A DNA stretch of 64,000 bases from Moniliella sp. 'wahieum' (Eukaryota; Basidiomycota; Moniliellomycetes; Moniliellales; Moniliellaceae), in NCBI GenBank assembly GCA_003971905.1, contig RSEE01000006.1, positions 496,001-560,000 on the forward strand. Direction: 5' to 3'. The notes beneath the pieces were generated by a model. It was given only the letters and a program-made list of their open reading frames with translations, did no database searches and was not told the origin of the DNA. Below, in pieces: positions 34,238 to 45,816 of this stretch. Numbering within the stretch: position 1 is the stretch's first letter; every line of letters begins with the position of its first letter. Both the position numbers and the translations under genes were made by a program.

Positions 34238-35197
34238 CTCGCAGGAGGCCCCTGAGCAAGCATCTCGCTTTCCCCCACGAGCCTCCACCCCGTTTTCCTG
34301 CACACCACAGCCGTGCTTTCCCTACCTCTGCACCCACTTAATGGGCCCTTCCTTCCCCCCCACCCCCGCCACTTACCAACAGGGAACCAGGTCGCTTTGA
34401 CAGGGCATAGGGTCGACAAATACCTGATACCTTATTTCCACGGCCCCTCTCTTAGTACGATATCTGTCCTCGGCCCCATGCGCCTTATCCGTTTCGGAAT
34501 CCGGTTTCCGTTTCCTTCCCTCGGCCCTCGCTCGCACGGGCGCGGACGCAGACGCAGTTGTTCCGCGTCTCGGTCGAGTCGGGGCTTTTGCTTGTATCCA
34601 TCCCCCACTGTGGGCTTTTTTCTTTACCGTTTACTTGACCCCGGTCTGCTATTTCTTTTTTCTCCTTTCTTCCCTTGCCCCAGTCCATCCATGGGCCTGG
34701 ATGGGCCGTTGTAGATAACGATGGTGACGTGTTTCTTGGCTTGCTCTGTTCTACGTTCCTCCGTGCTTTACAATCGAGACGGGCAGAGGGAGCTAGAGCT
34801 AGAGTGGGAATCAATTAGCATGGTGGGCTCGGATACTAGGGCTCACCACATCAGAGGGTCAATGGTCAACGTTCACGATGGGGCAAAAACAGGACCGCAT
34901 AAACAGGAGGAATGCGCTGCCTTGTTGACAGGTTACATGTAGCATGCACATTCAGAACACAAAGCGTAGATCGCGGGTACAGAAGACAAGGAGGACACGC
35001 ATGATGATGCAGGACCAAAACATACCACCCATCGCGAGGGGCGCGCTAGCGGGTTTGGCTCAGGGTATAGCCAGGCAAGTCCCGTTGCCCAAACCAAGGA
35101 GCGGGAGGCCAGCCTGGCGTAGGGGGGGGGGGTCAAAAGATCGACGGTGATGAGGAGAAAGAGTGAACACAGTAGGAAGGAGAGGGAATAAGTCTCA
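34238..35197. other. Spacer between convergent genes
   Basis: About 960 bp of 3' flank. Short readings on both strands show no domain. A run of nine G lies at about 35121-35130. Confidence 0.4.
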
Positions 35198-38100
35198 TCA
35201 CATGCAGAACAAGCGTGAATTTTTCTTTTTGGCCAACGCCTCCATGTCGCGCGCCATGCGCGCCTTGATCACTTCCTTGTCCTGACGCTCTTGGTGCATG
35301 CGCGCATCATACGCCAATTGAGTTTGTCGTGCTTGCGACCGAAGTTTCTCCAATTCCTCCACCGCCGCCTCGTACGCCGCTCGCACCTCACGGTTGTCCC
35401 CCAGCGTGTGGTCGCGCTCGCGTGTCATCTCGGCCAGTTGGGTCCGCGATTTGCGCAAGTTTCGTTCCGAGTCGTTGAGCGCCGCCTCGAGCGTAGTCAC
35501 CAACTCTTTATGCGCACGCCGATCCGCCTCGGTTTGGGCCATGCGGTGCTCAAGCGCGCGGAGCTCCGCTTCCTTTTCTACCAACTTGCGCTGCAGTGCG
35601 CCATCCATCCCAGTCACATCGATGGAAGCCCGGCTACGGGCGTAAGAGGGTTCGCTGCTGGGCACGGTCGTGACGCTGGCGCAGCTGGTTTCGCTGGATG
35701 AGCGGTGTGAAGACCGAGCGGGCTGACGGAACTGCGGTTGGGACTAGATGTCAAGCTATCCCGTTCACCGTTACCGATCGTGGCGGAACGCATGGGGTGG
35801 CACAGGCGGGGGGGACAGAGGGAGGTGGCGTAGGTGGTGGACCGGTAGGAGGGCAAAGTAATCGCGTATCCAAGCCCGACCGACAGATCACCGCCCGAAG
35901 TTTCAGCCGCAAGTCCTGCACCATCTGCTCCTTTTGCATCATCTCGTCTTGCAACGTACTGTACGCCGCCTTGAGTGCGGTCAAGTCCTTTTTGGCTAGC
36001 GTCGAGTGCTCCCGCTGCCCCTCGAGCTCACGCAGAAGAAGATCGTTGCCGCCAGGAGTGGGAGGAAGGGGCTGGCTGTCGCGCATCACATTCAGCTCCA
36101 CGGTCAATTGGTCCCGCTCTGCCGTCAGTTGGGTCACGTGGTTTTCAAGGATGATCAGCGCATCGTTTGCTTCGTTGCGCTCGGAGCGGAGTAGGGCGAG
36201 CTCGGCGGGGTCGATCCCCACTTGGTGTTGCAACGCCTCAACTCGCTGGACCAACTCAATATTGGATTCGTGGAGGAAGGCGTTGTCGGAAGTCAGCGCT
36301 TCCACCTCCTGGATCAACTTGGCCCGATGCTCCTCATGCTCCCGCGTTATTTGAGCCAGGGTTGCAGCGTGCTGTTCCTCCAGCGCCGCCCGCTCCTCCT
36401 GTGCACGAACAATCTCCTCTTTCGTGATAAAGCTCAATTGATCATCCCCATTGTCGGAGGCACCAGATCACCATCTTCCGCACCTGGCAGCATTCCTTGC
36501 GAGAGAGGTTGGGAGTTGTACGCTCCGAACGGCTCGTGAGGATGGACTGACGCGTCAAGAGACCTGGTCTTGCAGTTGCTGTACTCGGCTATATGGGCCT
36601 GGCGAAGCCTTCCAGTTGGGCTTGGTAAGCCGTCCGCATCTCCTCCATCGCTCGGGCATGTTCCTCCTTGGCCAGCACCAATGGATCGGGTAGGGCGGTC
36701 GCAGAAGATGGCGTGGAGGGCGGAGTAAGGTCTTCTCCCCTGGCCTCAGCAAGCTGAGCACGAAGTGATTCGATCTCCTGCTTATGGGCCGCGCTGGAGC
36801 GAGCCAATTCCTTCATAAGTTGCGCCACGGTAGAGATAGTTTCCGCATTATCGTTTCCAGATGCCATTCCAGGCCCCGCGTGCTTCGTCTCCAGCACATC
36901 ATCCGAAGCGATCTCCTGATCTTGCCGGGCCCGCTGTTGCAGAGTGAGCTGCACCAGCTCCTCGTCCCTCTCACGCAAGGCACACTGGAGATAATCCACC
37001 TCGCGCTCAAGAGACAACAGCTTGAGCTCCAACTTTTCGTTGCTCGCTCCTTGGGGGGTGGATCAACTGTAGCGGACAAGGCTACGCTGCCCGAGCGACT
37101 GTGACGCGCCAACGACAACGGGCGGCGGCTCATTTGGGACGGAGCTTGACTGAGCACGCGTGTGGCGGTGCACCGATGCCTGTGCCTGCGGAGAACCAGG
37201 GCGGCTGGAGGAAACAAAGGAGTGCCTCGGTCGGGGGCCGAATCGGCCGACTTGTACTGCATCACGGACAGGGACCGGCGTTGCCGTGTTGCCCTCCTGT
37301 TCTGGCTACTGGCCGACCGAGCCGAAGCAAAGGAGGTGCGACGGCTTCGGCCACGCACCGACGTCATTTCGTCCTCCGATTCAGACGGGCAGTACGCCGA
37401 GGCCACACTGGTGCTCCTCCCATGTGCTGTGGGCGTCGACAACTGGCGCAGCGATCGTCGTTTATCCTCCAGTGACAAAGACGACGTGGGACCTGAATGT
37501 TGGGATCCCTCCAGTACCTCTAACTCTTCCATCCGTCAGCAGCACAAGAAGGGGATGGGTGATTGACGTTGGCAAGAAGGGCTTTCAGCCGAGCGATTTC
37601 CTTTTGCGCCAAATGGTTCTGTGCCTGGCTCCGGCCTTGCTCGGCCAACGCGTGGCCATGCTGAGTACGCAGGACCTCCATCTCGGCCCGCAATTCGCTC
37701 AACTCGGTCGTGACAGGGGTAGGAGGTGGCGGACTTGGTGAGCCTATGCAGGTCAAGTGAGCCTCGATCGTCGCCATTTCCTTCTCCAAACCGGATGTGT
37801 CCGGTCTGGTCTCGTCGGGGGGTTGAGAGAGGGCCAGGAAGGAGGACCGCTTGAGTGCCAGCTCTTGGGGGGTCGGTATCTGAAAGAGCTCGAGGACCTG
37901 CGCCAAGCGCGTCTCTCGCTCCGTCAGTTCCTCTTTGACACGTTTAACGTGATCCGTGGCTTCGCGTAGGCCCCGCTCAATGGAAAGAGTCTGCTGCTTG
38001 AGCGCAACAATGTGCGTCGTGGATGCGTCTTGGACAACTCTGAGCCGGGCCCACTCGGCGCGTAGATCGTTGGTGAGAGCGGGGTCGATGACACCCGCTT

Positions 38101-38400
38101 GAACGTGCTCGTCGAGTCGGTCTGCAATCTTTATCTTGTCAAGGGACGCAGGGGAGCCGGGGGGGGTCATTCGGTCGACCCGAGCCTGCAAGGCAGCCAA
38201 AGCAGTATCTTGGCGTAGACCTGGCGCTGGGCCAACCGAAGATACTCATTTTGCTCGGCCAGGCTGGTTTCGTGCTGGGCAATGGTGTGAAGGTGGGTGG
38301 TGAGCGCGGCTTTCAACCGGCTAATGTCGTCTTGCAGCAGGTCGACGGTGGTCTGATTGCCAGCGATGGGGGGGTCGGCGGGGCAGGCGCCGCCTTGGGC
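35198..38400 (-). CDS. Second long coiled-coil protein, function not assigned
   Basis: About 3.2 kb on the minus strand encodes mostly heptad-rich helix. In order: AGNQTTVDLLQDDISRLKAA, TIAQHETSLAEQNEYLRLAQ, AALQARVDRMTPPGSPASLD, DRLDEHVQAGVIDPALTNDL, ETRLAQVLELFQIPTPQELA, SELRAEMEVLRTQHGHALAE, a Ser/Arg-rich non-coiled insert (RGRSRRTSFASARSASSQNR), LELKLLSLEREVDYLQCALR, LMKELARSSAAHKQEIESLR, EEHARAMEEMRTAYQAQLEG, EEHQAATL-type coil near 36400, and a final coil from MDGALQRKLVEKEAELRALE to ARMARDMEALAKKKNSRLFC at 35198. Three or four frame changes break it. The arrangement resembles the stalk of a kinesin or a polarity scaffold, but no motor or other domain is visible upstream, where Pro-rich sequence begins. 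The start codon is not settled; Pro-rich sequence up to about 38700 may be the head. Confidence 0.68.
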
Positions 38401-39518
38401 GGGTTCTTGTTGGCTGGTAGCTGCGATGCGTGTTGAGGTGCGGGTTCAGGGCAGCTGGCGCCCAGGCCAAGCCAAGCGGGGGGGGCATGTGTGGCCGTGG
38501 GGTGGGGTAGTGGTGTGGCAGCGGCGATGCTGGAGAGAGTGGAGAGGGTGGGAGAGGGTGGAGAGGGTGGCGATGGCGGCACAGAGGAGCAGGGGGGCAG
38601 ATGGGATGGATGGGATGGGATGGGATGGAATGGGCGACACGTGGGGTACACGCACCCTACATGCGTGCCTTGCAGGCCGCCCCAGGCGCCAGGCCGCTGC
38701 AGACCGCTGCACGGGGGCACAGTGGTGGGGGCCAGCCGCCGACCTGGCCGCCGATCGCAGAGGGAAGAGGGCAGGTGTGGTATTTTCCGAGCCACGGCGC
38801 CAGTCTGTGGTGCACGCGTCCCATTGCGGCCCTTGCGTGGCAGGACGTAATAGTCACTAGCACACGTCCTGCCCGAAACAAGCAAAGTAAGCGCTACGCG
38901 CTCCTCGGCGCACCCGCCGCGCCCATCCCCGTCATTTCACACTGCACTCGCCGTGCTGCGGCCAGGCCCCAGCCGCTGCCCAGCCGGCGTCGCCTGAAAC
39001 CCAACCCATTTTTGGCTCCCATGCACCATGCACCATGCCCCAGCCCAGGCGGAGCGGACGAGGGAGCAGCGCGTGGGGTGGGTTTGAGCGTGACATGGGG
39101 GACGCGTGACGTGTCGGATTCCAGACCTATCACATGTGATCATGTGATATGCGACAGGAGTAGCATGGGATAGCCCCTTGCATGAGATCACGCGTCACGC
39201 GTCACGAGACATTTCTTTCAGGAACGAACAAACGCCCCAAGGCCCAAGGCCAGGCCACTCGGTTGCCTGATCAGTATGAGACCATCAGTCAGTGTACTCA
39301 GTCCCAGTACTCAGTAGATTCCGCCTTACGTACTCACGTTCATCATTCTCCATTCTTACCGACTCTTGTAACATGTGTGTCCTCCTCCCTACTCACGATG
39401 CTGTTCTATTCTGTTGGGCAGTTCGTGTTGTGTGCCACTCTGCACTGTGGGTTCTGTAGCTGGCCGGCACGAAGCCTGATATATACAAGTTGTTATACTT
39501 CCAACCGGCTACTACCTT
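38401..39518. other. Spacer with simple repeats
   Basis: Contains a GGAGA/GGGAT-rich low-complexity stretch (38530-38635), CACATG inverted motifs near 39128-39150 and an ACGCGT heptamer array (39189-39207). Probably includes the promoter or head of the coiled-coil gene. No domain seen. Confidence 0.4.
39189..39207. repeat. Tandem heptamer, ACGCGT palindrome plus C
   Basis: Two perfect CACGCGT units and a partial third. Confidence 0.88.
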
Positions 39519-40426
39519 TGTTGAGAATGGGCAGGGAGGCAGTGTGGATAGCGTCACGGTCGGGCCCCGCCAGGAGGCTCACCCAGGTTGTGGAGTACAA
39601 AAACAATCCCTTGGGAGACGGAAGGAACGACTCACAGTAGTTTCGGGTTTGGGCTAGTTGGTAGGTCTGAGCGGAGCTAGTAGGGACGAGGAGAGGCATT
39701 TGGGCATGAAGCCGAGGCGGCGGCATGTGTGGCAATAAGGCTGCGTACGCACCGGCTTGGGCCGTAGTAACGGGTCTGGAGCCTCCGGGGTTTAGGAACA
39801 GGGGGTAGAGGTAGTGGAGGACAAATACTGCCGGCGCTGGGGCTGAACAGGGGCGACTGACAACGTGGCTGAAAAGGAACCCACGCGATAAGCTGGTACC
39901 GGGCATCGGAAGTGGTTGAAGGAAGGCTCGCGCGACTGGACGGATAGAAAGCTGTTGGGGGACGAGAGGTTGGAAGACGAAGAGGTAGCTAAGTGGAGAC
40001 GAGGTTGCCTGTACCGAATCAATTGGTTGGAAACGGACAGGACGGAGTGGGCAGGAGGAAGGCGGGAAGGAACGAGAACGGGAAATGGGGAAAATGTTCC
40101 CCACCAACCATGGCAGGGTACAGGTAGATCAAAAGAGAAAACGGACACACTAGGGGTGTAGAAAGGAAGACATGCCAAAAGAGGGGGGTTAGTTGCCGCC
40201 AGTCGTCTTGCAAAGTTACCGGAAACTCGATGGCCTCTCATTTAGGCCAGCCGCGACCTGAGCGGGGGTGTCGCGCGGATGCATGGCTACTCGAGCCACC
40301 GTACATGGGGTAACCGACCATCATCACACCTGGTTGGACTTTCGAGCGCGCTATACTTGACATGTGCAGAGCAGGCGCTCTTATCTTTTGGACCAGTCCA
40401 TCTTATCCAACGAGAAGCCCGTAACA
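39519..40426 (-). repeat. Dispersed repeat, copy 1 (solo-LTR-like)
   Basis: This 0.9-kb tract is repeated at 59807-60571 in the same orientation, with shared blocks spread over its whole length (for example gggccccgc, gtttcgggtttgggct, gaacaggggcgactgac, gaatcaattgg, tcgcgcggatgcatgg). Read on the minus strand it begins TGTTACGGGC and ends CTCAACA, as LTRs of fungal Ty3-like elements commonly do, so it may be a solo LTR. No matching target-site duplication was seen, no internal domains are present, and the ends are approximate. The many differences between copies suggest an old insertion. Confidence 0.75.
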
Positions 40427-41770
40427 TAACAGATAGTATATGGGTGAATGATTTTATGATAGGTCGCAACGTGGCCTGCAGACGGTGCAAGATGCCCCGA
40501 GGACAGGGAGAATGGTGTGAATACGGGCCAATGACAAATTGGAAGATAAGGGGTACAGAACACGGCTGGGTAATAGAGCGCTTGAAGTGTGGCTATCATA
40601 GAACGGTTGGACGTGGGGTCATGGGCAGTTCAAAAAGTGACGCTGCCCCGGCAATGCGGGGGGACATCGCTAGCAAACGGATGTTGGGTTGCTGATAGGA
40701 AAAGATCTTCCTCGGATCGTAGTTTTCCAATGGTGCCGCCCCCGCCCTCATCCGATGTTCTCGTCTGATGGGCGTTCTGATGGAGGGGGAGGTTGTCCCA
40801 CCAGCGCCCAGTCACGTGCTGGCTAACCACACTGAGTGTACTGTGAGTACTGACTTTCTCTCGCGCATAATATCACAAAAGTGTACTAATCCATTCAAGT
40901 AACAAAGACTCTCGCCCTTCTGCTAGACCGCCGCTATCGCCTGGTACCATTGGCAGCCTAATGCGATCAGAAATGGGACAGGACGCGGACGGATCTTCCA
41001 AAGTTGACCGTCTGTAGTGCCTGGTCTCAAGCGCAAAACGTGCCAAGATAAGATCTCAAGCAATCCAACTGAAAACTTGCTATGGTGGTAGTCGGTAGTC
41101 CCAGTTCAGGAGAAAAGCCGTAGGCTGGCATGCTCTTTTGCCCCCCCCCCCTCGTACGGTGATATGGGAGCATGGGGAAAAAACACACACATGTGTGATT
41201 GGCGCGGAGCCCTCTCTCCTCTCTTCACATGTCACATGTCACATGTCACACCCCTGAGAAGTTGGATGGGAGGAGGGGAAGGGAAAGAGGGCATTAAAAC
41301 TAGAGCTACTGTAATGCATGTAACCCGCGTAATGAGAATGGCGGCACTCCGGTTGACTCAAAGGGAATGTGGAGTATGGACATCAAGAGTATCAGTGATG
41401 GCATCACCATATGGGCTCCGTCGCCACTCCACAATATGCATGCGGCTAGCAGTAGGCAGCCCCACCAACAAAATGTGATTATGATGGACCTAGTCAGTCA
41501 CATCCATATCACGCAACATGGATCATACGTCACGCGTCACGCTCATGCATCATCGTCCGATTCGCCCTTCTTCCGGCTGGGTTTTGCCGGCTCCACAACT
41601 TGAGTTGGGACCCAGGGGAGGAGGGCCCGTGCGCGGATCGACTGATCGGTTGCTTCGCACCGTCCGGCGCCAACAACGTGGTTTGCGGTTACAAAACAGC
41701 GTCCCCTCGACCCAGTGGGCCCATGGTTCTCTTCAAGTTTCCCCGCTCGCCACCACCTCTATTCCCCACG
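40427..41770. other. Spacer without recognised genes
   Basis: About 1.3 kb holding an ACATGT heptamer array (41226-41250), a C-rich run at about 41143-41153 and no recognised protein. The last 250 bp are the promoter region of the oxidoreductase gene. Confidence 0.4.
41226..41250. repeat. Tandem heptamer, ACATGT palindrome plus C
   Basis: Three perfect CACATGT units and a partial fourth. Confidence 0.92.
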
Positions 41771-43173
41771 ATGCAGGTTCTAGCCATCGGCACTGGCGAA
41801 TACACTACTGGCATTGTCAATGGCAGCCAGAGCACTTCCGACAAGCGCTTGGGCGTGGTTGCCCTCACTCTGTTTGACCTGCGACGCCGCGGGCTGGTAG
41901 GGCCCAACATTTCGCTTGCCGGTACTTCTGGCGACAAGTTCCCCGCTATTCGCGAGCACTTCAAGACGAACATCCAAGATGTGTACAGAAACATGGACAC
42001 TACCTTTACCTCATTTCCCGAGGTGGGTGTGCGTGACCACAGGCATGTCAGTACAGTGTCTGCGCTGCTTGGCTGATCTCCCGGTGAATGTGCTGACGGA
42101 GGATGCCTACCCCAGATAAACGAGCGATTGATGCGCTCAAGCCAGGGGATGCCGTGACGATTTTTACTCCGGACAGTACGCACCATGAGATGGCCGTGTA
42201 TGCGATGCGGCACAAGCTTCACGTATTGGTCACCAAGCCTGCGGTGCAGACACTGGCCGACCACAAGGACCTCATTAAGGTGGCCAAGGAAGAAGGGGTT
42301 TGTGCTACGTTGAGCACCACAAGCGCTTTGACCCTGTCTATCTCGATGCGCGCAACCGTTTCCGCACGTCGCTCGGCGACCTGAACTATTTCTACTCGTA
42401 CATGTCCCAGCCCAAGACGCAGCTGGACACATTCAAGGTAGGCCCTTCCTCCTCTGGCTGTTTTGGTTGACAGTAAGGCTAATGGTCGAGTGTGGGTGCA
42501 ACAGGCGTGGGCAGGGAAGGACAGCGACATCCTCCTACTACCTCAACTCGCACCACATTGATGTGCTCAACTACTTTGTATCGGGCCGTGCTGTGCCCAC
42601 GCGGGTCACCGCATCGGGAAGCGTGGGCGTAGCCATCGAGGAGCCGTACAACTGCCCTGCCGGAACGGAAGATACCATCACACTCTTGACCGACTATACC
42701 ATTCTCGATGCGCAAGGCGCTCCCACAGCCAAGCGGGCCACAGCGGTGTTCACGGCATCCTGGGCGGCCCCTTGTGGTGCCGGAGTGCATTCCGAGCAAC
42801 GCTTCCACCTCGTTGGCACCCAGGGCGAGGTCACGGTCAACCAAGCTCGGAGGGGATACACTGTCGTCACCAACCCACCTCACGCTGCTCCCACTAGTGC
42901 CGACATCAATCCGTTCTACATGGCCTACGCACCGGATATGGATGGCTACTTTGCCGGGCAGAGCGGGTACGGGTACAAGTCGATCGAGACTTTGTTCGCG
43001 CTGCGACGGCCATCAACGAGGGCAAACGCACCCCGGAAAGTTTCGACGGCGCCTTGCCCACCATCCTTGACACCCTGCCTACGGCTGCCATCCTCCATGC
43101 CGGTCGCATCTCCCTCGATGAACGCCGTCCCGTCGATATCCGCATTCACGAAGGCGAGTGGTCGCTAGTGTGA
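41771..43173 (+). CDS. Gfo/Idh/MocA-family oxidoreductase (D-galacturonate reductase-like)
   Basis: An NAD(P)-dependent sugar or sugar-acid oxidoreductase. Start ATG 41771 gives MQVLAIGTGEYTTGIVNGSQ, the Rossmann dinucleotide loop (GTGEYTTG), followed by RLGVVALTLFDLRRRGLVGP and HFKTNIQDVYRNMDTTFTSF. After an intron from about 42022 to 42115 the fold continues with IDALKPGDAVTIFTPDSTHH, EMAVYAMRHKLHVLVTKPAV, where TKP takes the place of the usual EKP. The C-terminal domain includes HHKRFDPVYLDARNRFR, SYYLNSHHIDVLNYFVSGRA, ASGSVGVAIEEPYNCPAGTE, DTITLLTDYTILDAQGAPTA, RFHLVGTQGEVTVNQARRGY and NPFYMAYAPDMDGYFAGQSG, YGYKSIETL, then TAAILHAGRISLDERRPVDI and EGEWSLV, ending at 43173. A second intron lies near 42437-42503. 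One or two single-base losses occur near 42300 and 43000. The closest remembered relatives are annotated as galacturonate reductases, which would place it in pectin breakdown, but substrate cannot be read from sequence. Confidence 0.83.
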
Positions 43174-45816
43174 GCAGCTGTAAGATGGCACGAAAGGACG
43201 CGTACTTAGCCCTGCGTCCTGCTCCACCGGTCCCATCGCATCGATGGGGGAGTAGCCTCTCCTTCATCATGCTTCAAGCTTTATGCATTCATGAACGGCT
43301 GTGAATGTGAATGGGTTCATTCCTCGTTGGGTCCGTCGGTTCGTGGCTGAAATAGTTAGTGGCTTCTAGAAGGCTTCATCTCATGCACGTCGTGCCTTCC
43401 CTATGAGTATAAGAGTTTGTTAGACTGCAGGTGACACACATGGGAGTGTGGCATCCTGGTTCGCGAGAGGTGACTGCCATGGTCACACTGATGAGGTGCA
43501 GCGCCGACTCGGCAAAAAGACACATAGCCCTTGAGGTGAAATGCTCTCAGACTTGGCGACCCAGGGCCCATTGTCGCACTTGGGGAGAAGTATAGGTGGC
43601 GGTGGTGTGGGGGCCATCAACGTTCAGTACGTTCTACGTTCAACGGTCTCCGCAGCTGAGCCTCAGTGCTCCTGAGCTCATGCACTCATGGGTCTCTTTT
43701 GTGGTTCGTGCAGCATGTTGGAGCCTGAAATGTTGGCCGCAATCTGACCGCGGCTGTATCCAGGGGCATAAGTTACCTGCGATTATAGAATCACTTGGGT
43801 CAAGACGGGATAATCGACTTGTGAAAGAGGACAGTGGTGTCCATGACATGACATACCATACAGCAACACCAATATAGTCCCCTAATGTTTCACGCTTTAG
43901 CAGGCTTTACTAACTGTATAGATTGAACCTAGTATGGACGCAGCGTTTCTATGAATGAGGATGCAGGGCATCGAGCTGCATCATCGTGACATGTCCCTGC
44001 GACAGGGACATGCAGCAATGGTGGGCTTGCGGCGAGTGAAAAAATGGTGGTGGTGAGAGCAGGGCACTCGCCTATGCGCCTATGGCGCATGCATTCGTAT
44101 CCATATACTCCTTGACTTGGCCCTTCCGCCAGAGACGATCAGACACGTTGCTGACGAGACCGGGGGAAAGATAGCCAGCCCGCAGCTGTACAAGCCATCA
44201 AAGTGCAACGCCGGAGGCCCACGGTATTACTAGTTGGTGGCCTGATGTCGTGGAGCGCCGAGGGAAGCCGATGCCCAGCATGCTGTGGCATTGGCTGCGC
44301 ACGTCGTGGGAAGACGAGCTGGGCCAGCATACGGTGGATCCGACAGCCACACCAGACCAGGCCCGACCAAGGCAGGCCAGGGGGCCAGGGGCCAAACTCT
44401 TCTATCGCATCTCGCACCTAGATCTCACATCGCAGAAGCGGGTATCGGCGGAACGCGGAGCAGACCTAAGAGGATTGCAACGTGCAACCCTACGCAGCCC
44501 GAGGCCGTGCGCAGTAGGTACACCCTATCCGCACTGGATTCAGCGTGGTCAACAATGGCGATTGAAGATGAAGCGACCATCATGCATTAGCAATCTAAGT
44601 GAACTGTGACGAGATGGGCCGGGATGTCGCGGTTCTCGTAGCTAATCGATAATCATTAATCATCGGGTGAATCTTCTCGCTGCTCTTGGCCGTATCTCCT
44701 TTTCTTACCAGTGCGTCCCTGCTTCGCTGGTCTTAGGACCTTGGCCTCAGGCTCGGCCTCACTAGTCACTCGTCTCGTTCGACCCTTACGGTGGGGGGCG
44801 GCACAAACCAACGAAAAACTCCTTTGGCCTCCGTCCGACGGGAGGCTGCCGAGAACTGCCTGGAGGTCTGAGATCGAAGGGCCTGTGAGCGCTGAGCGCC
44901 CTAATTATAAGAAGGGCTGCCGGGGTCTGAGAACCTGAGCCCAGGGGGAAATGGCATGATGCGCATGGATCCCAGGGCCCAGCAGGACCGGCAGGACCCA
45001 GCACGGCCATGGGAAGATCGAGGCTGGGGTGCTTGGACCGGCTTGGGCACCCGGGGGCTGACGGTATGAGATCGGAGGTCACCGGTCACCGGTCAGACTG
45101 GCAGCGCGCGTAAGGCGCTCAGCCTGACCAGCCTGAGACGCCTGCGTATGAAGCAGCTGTGAGCAACTGATCGCTGCTGTGTTGGATACAAACGGCGGAA
45201 GACGGAGAGATTGGTAGTACCGCTGGACGGACCAGCGTCCGGCGTGCAACCCACAAGGAGACCCTGGGCTACCCTGGCCGCCCCCCGTGGGCGGCTGTGT
45301 TGCTCTCGAGCCCAGATCTCCCAGCATGCAGCGCCCGAGCTCGGCACCGCAGCCACACGGCCCAGGCCACCTGGGTGGCCCGCGTCCTCGCACGGCAGCA
45401 GTGTGGCCCGAGGTCGTGCGATTCTTGCCTTTGCGCATTTGTGTCAGTCCTTACTTGTTCTGCCCCCGCCTCGCTGCGCTGGGCACAATGCATCTGCACA
45501 ATGCTTGCCGCTTGCCACCCTCGCGCTCACGCTTCCCTCGCGGATGGCGATGGCAGGAGCCACTCGCCACTCGCCACTAGCCACTGGTCATCCATCCGTC
45601 AGATCGCCAGCCCTCATCTGCATCATCATCATTGCCCCCCCCGCAAAAGGGGCCCTGGCCAGCACACCCCCCCTTGCCACCCATCCCTCCCATCCTCGCC
45701 CTTGGTCCCACTCGCCTCACATCCCTCCCCGTATAACCCCCCTACTCTCTCCTGCCCCCACCACCGCCGCCCCGTTCCCCCTCATGCATCCCAGCTCGCC
45801 TGCCCGTCTGCACAAC
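43174..45816. other. Long spacer without recognised genes
   Basis: About 2.6 kb between two plus-strand genes. It contains an ACCGGT heptamer array (45078-45095), CCACTCG/CCACTAG repeats near 45566-45592, AACGTT-type motifs near 43620 and CT-rich sequence just before the next gene. Long GC-rich readings at 45200-45800 have no domain. Confidence 0.4.
45078..45095. repeat. Tandem heptamer, ACCGGT palindrome plus C
   Basis: Two perfect TCACCGG units with flanks. Confidence 0.85.

Noticed and set aside
35198-38885. Kinesin assignment for the second coiled-coil gene
   Set aside because: The coil resembles a kinesin stalk, but no P-loop, switch or other motor motif is visible upstream.
39792-40241. 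Minus-strand reading of 149 codons inside dispersed repeat copy 1
   Set aside because: The matching part of copy 2 does not keep the frame, and no protein family is recognised, so it is not treated as a gene.
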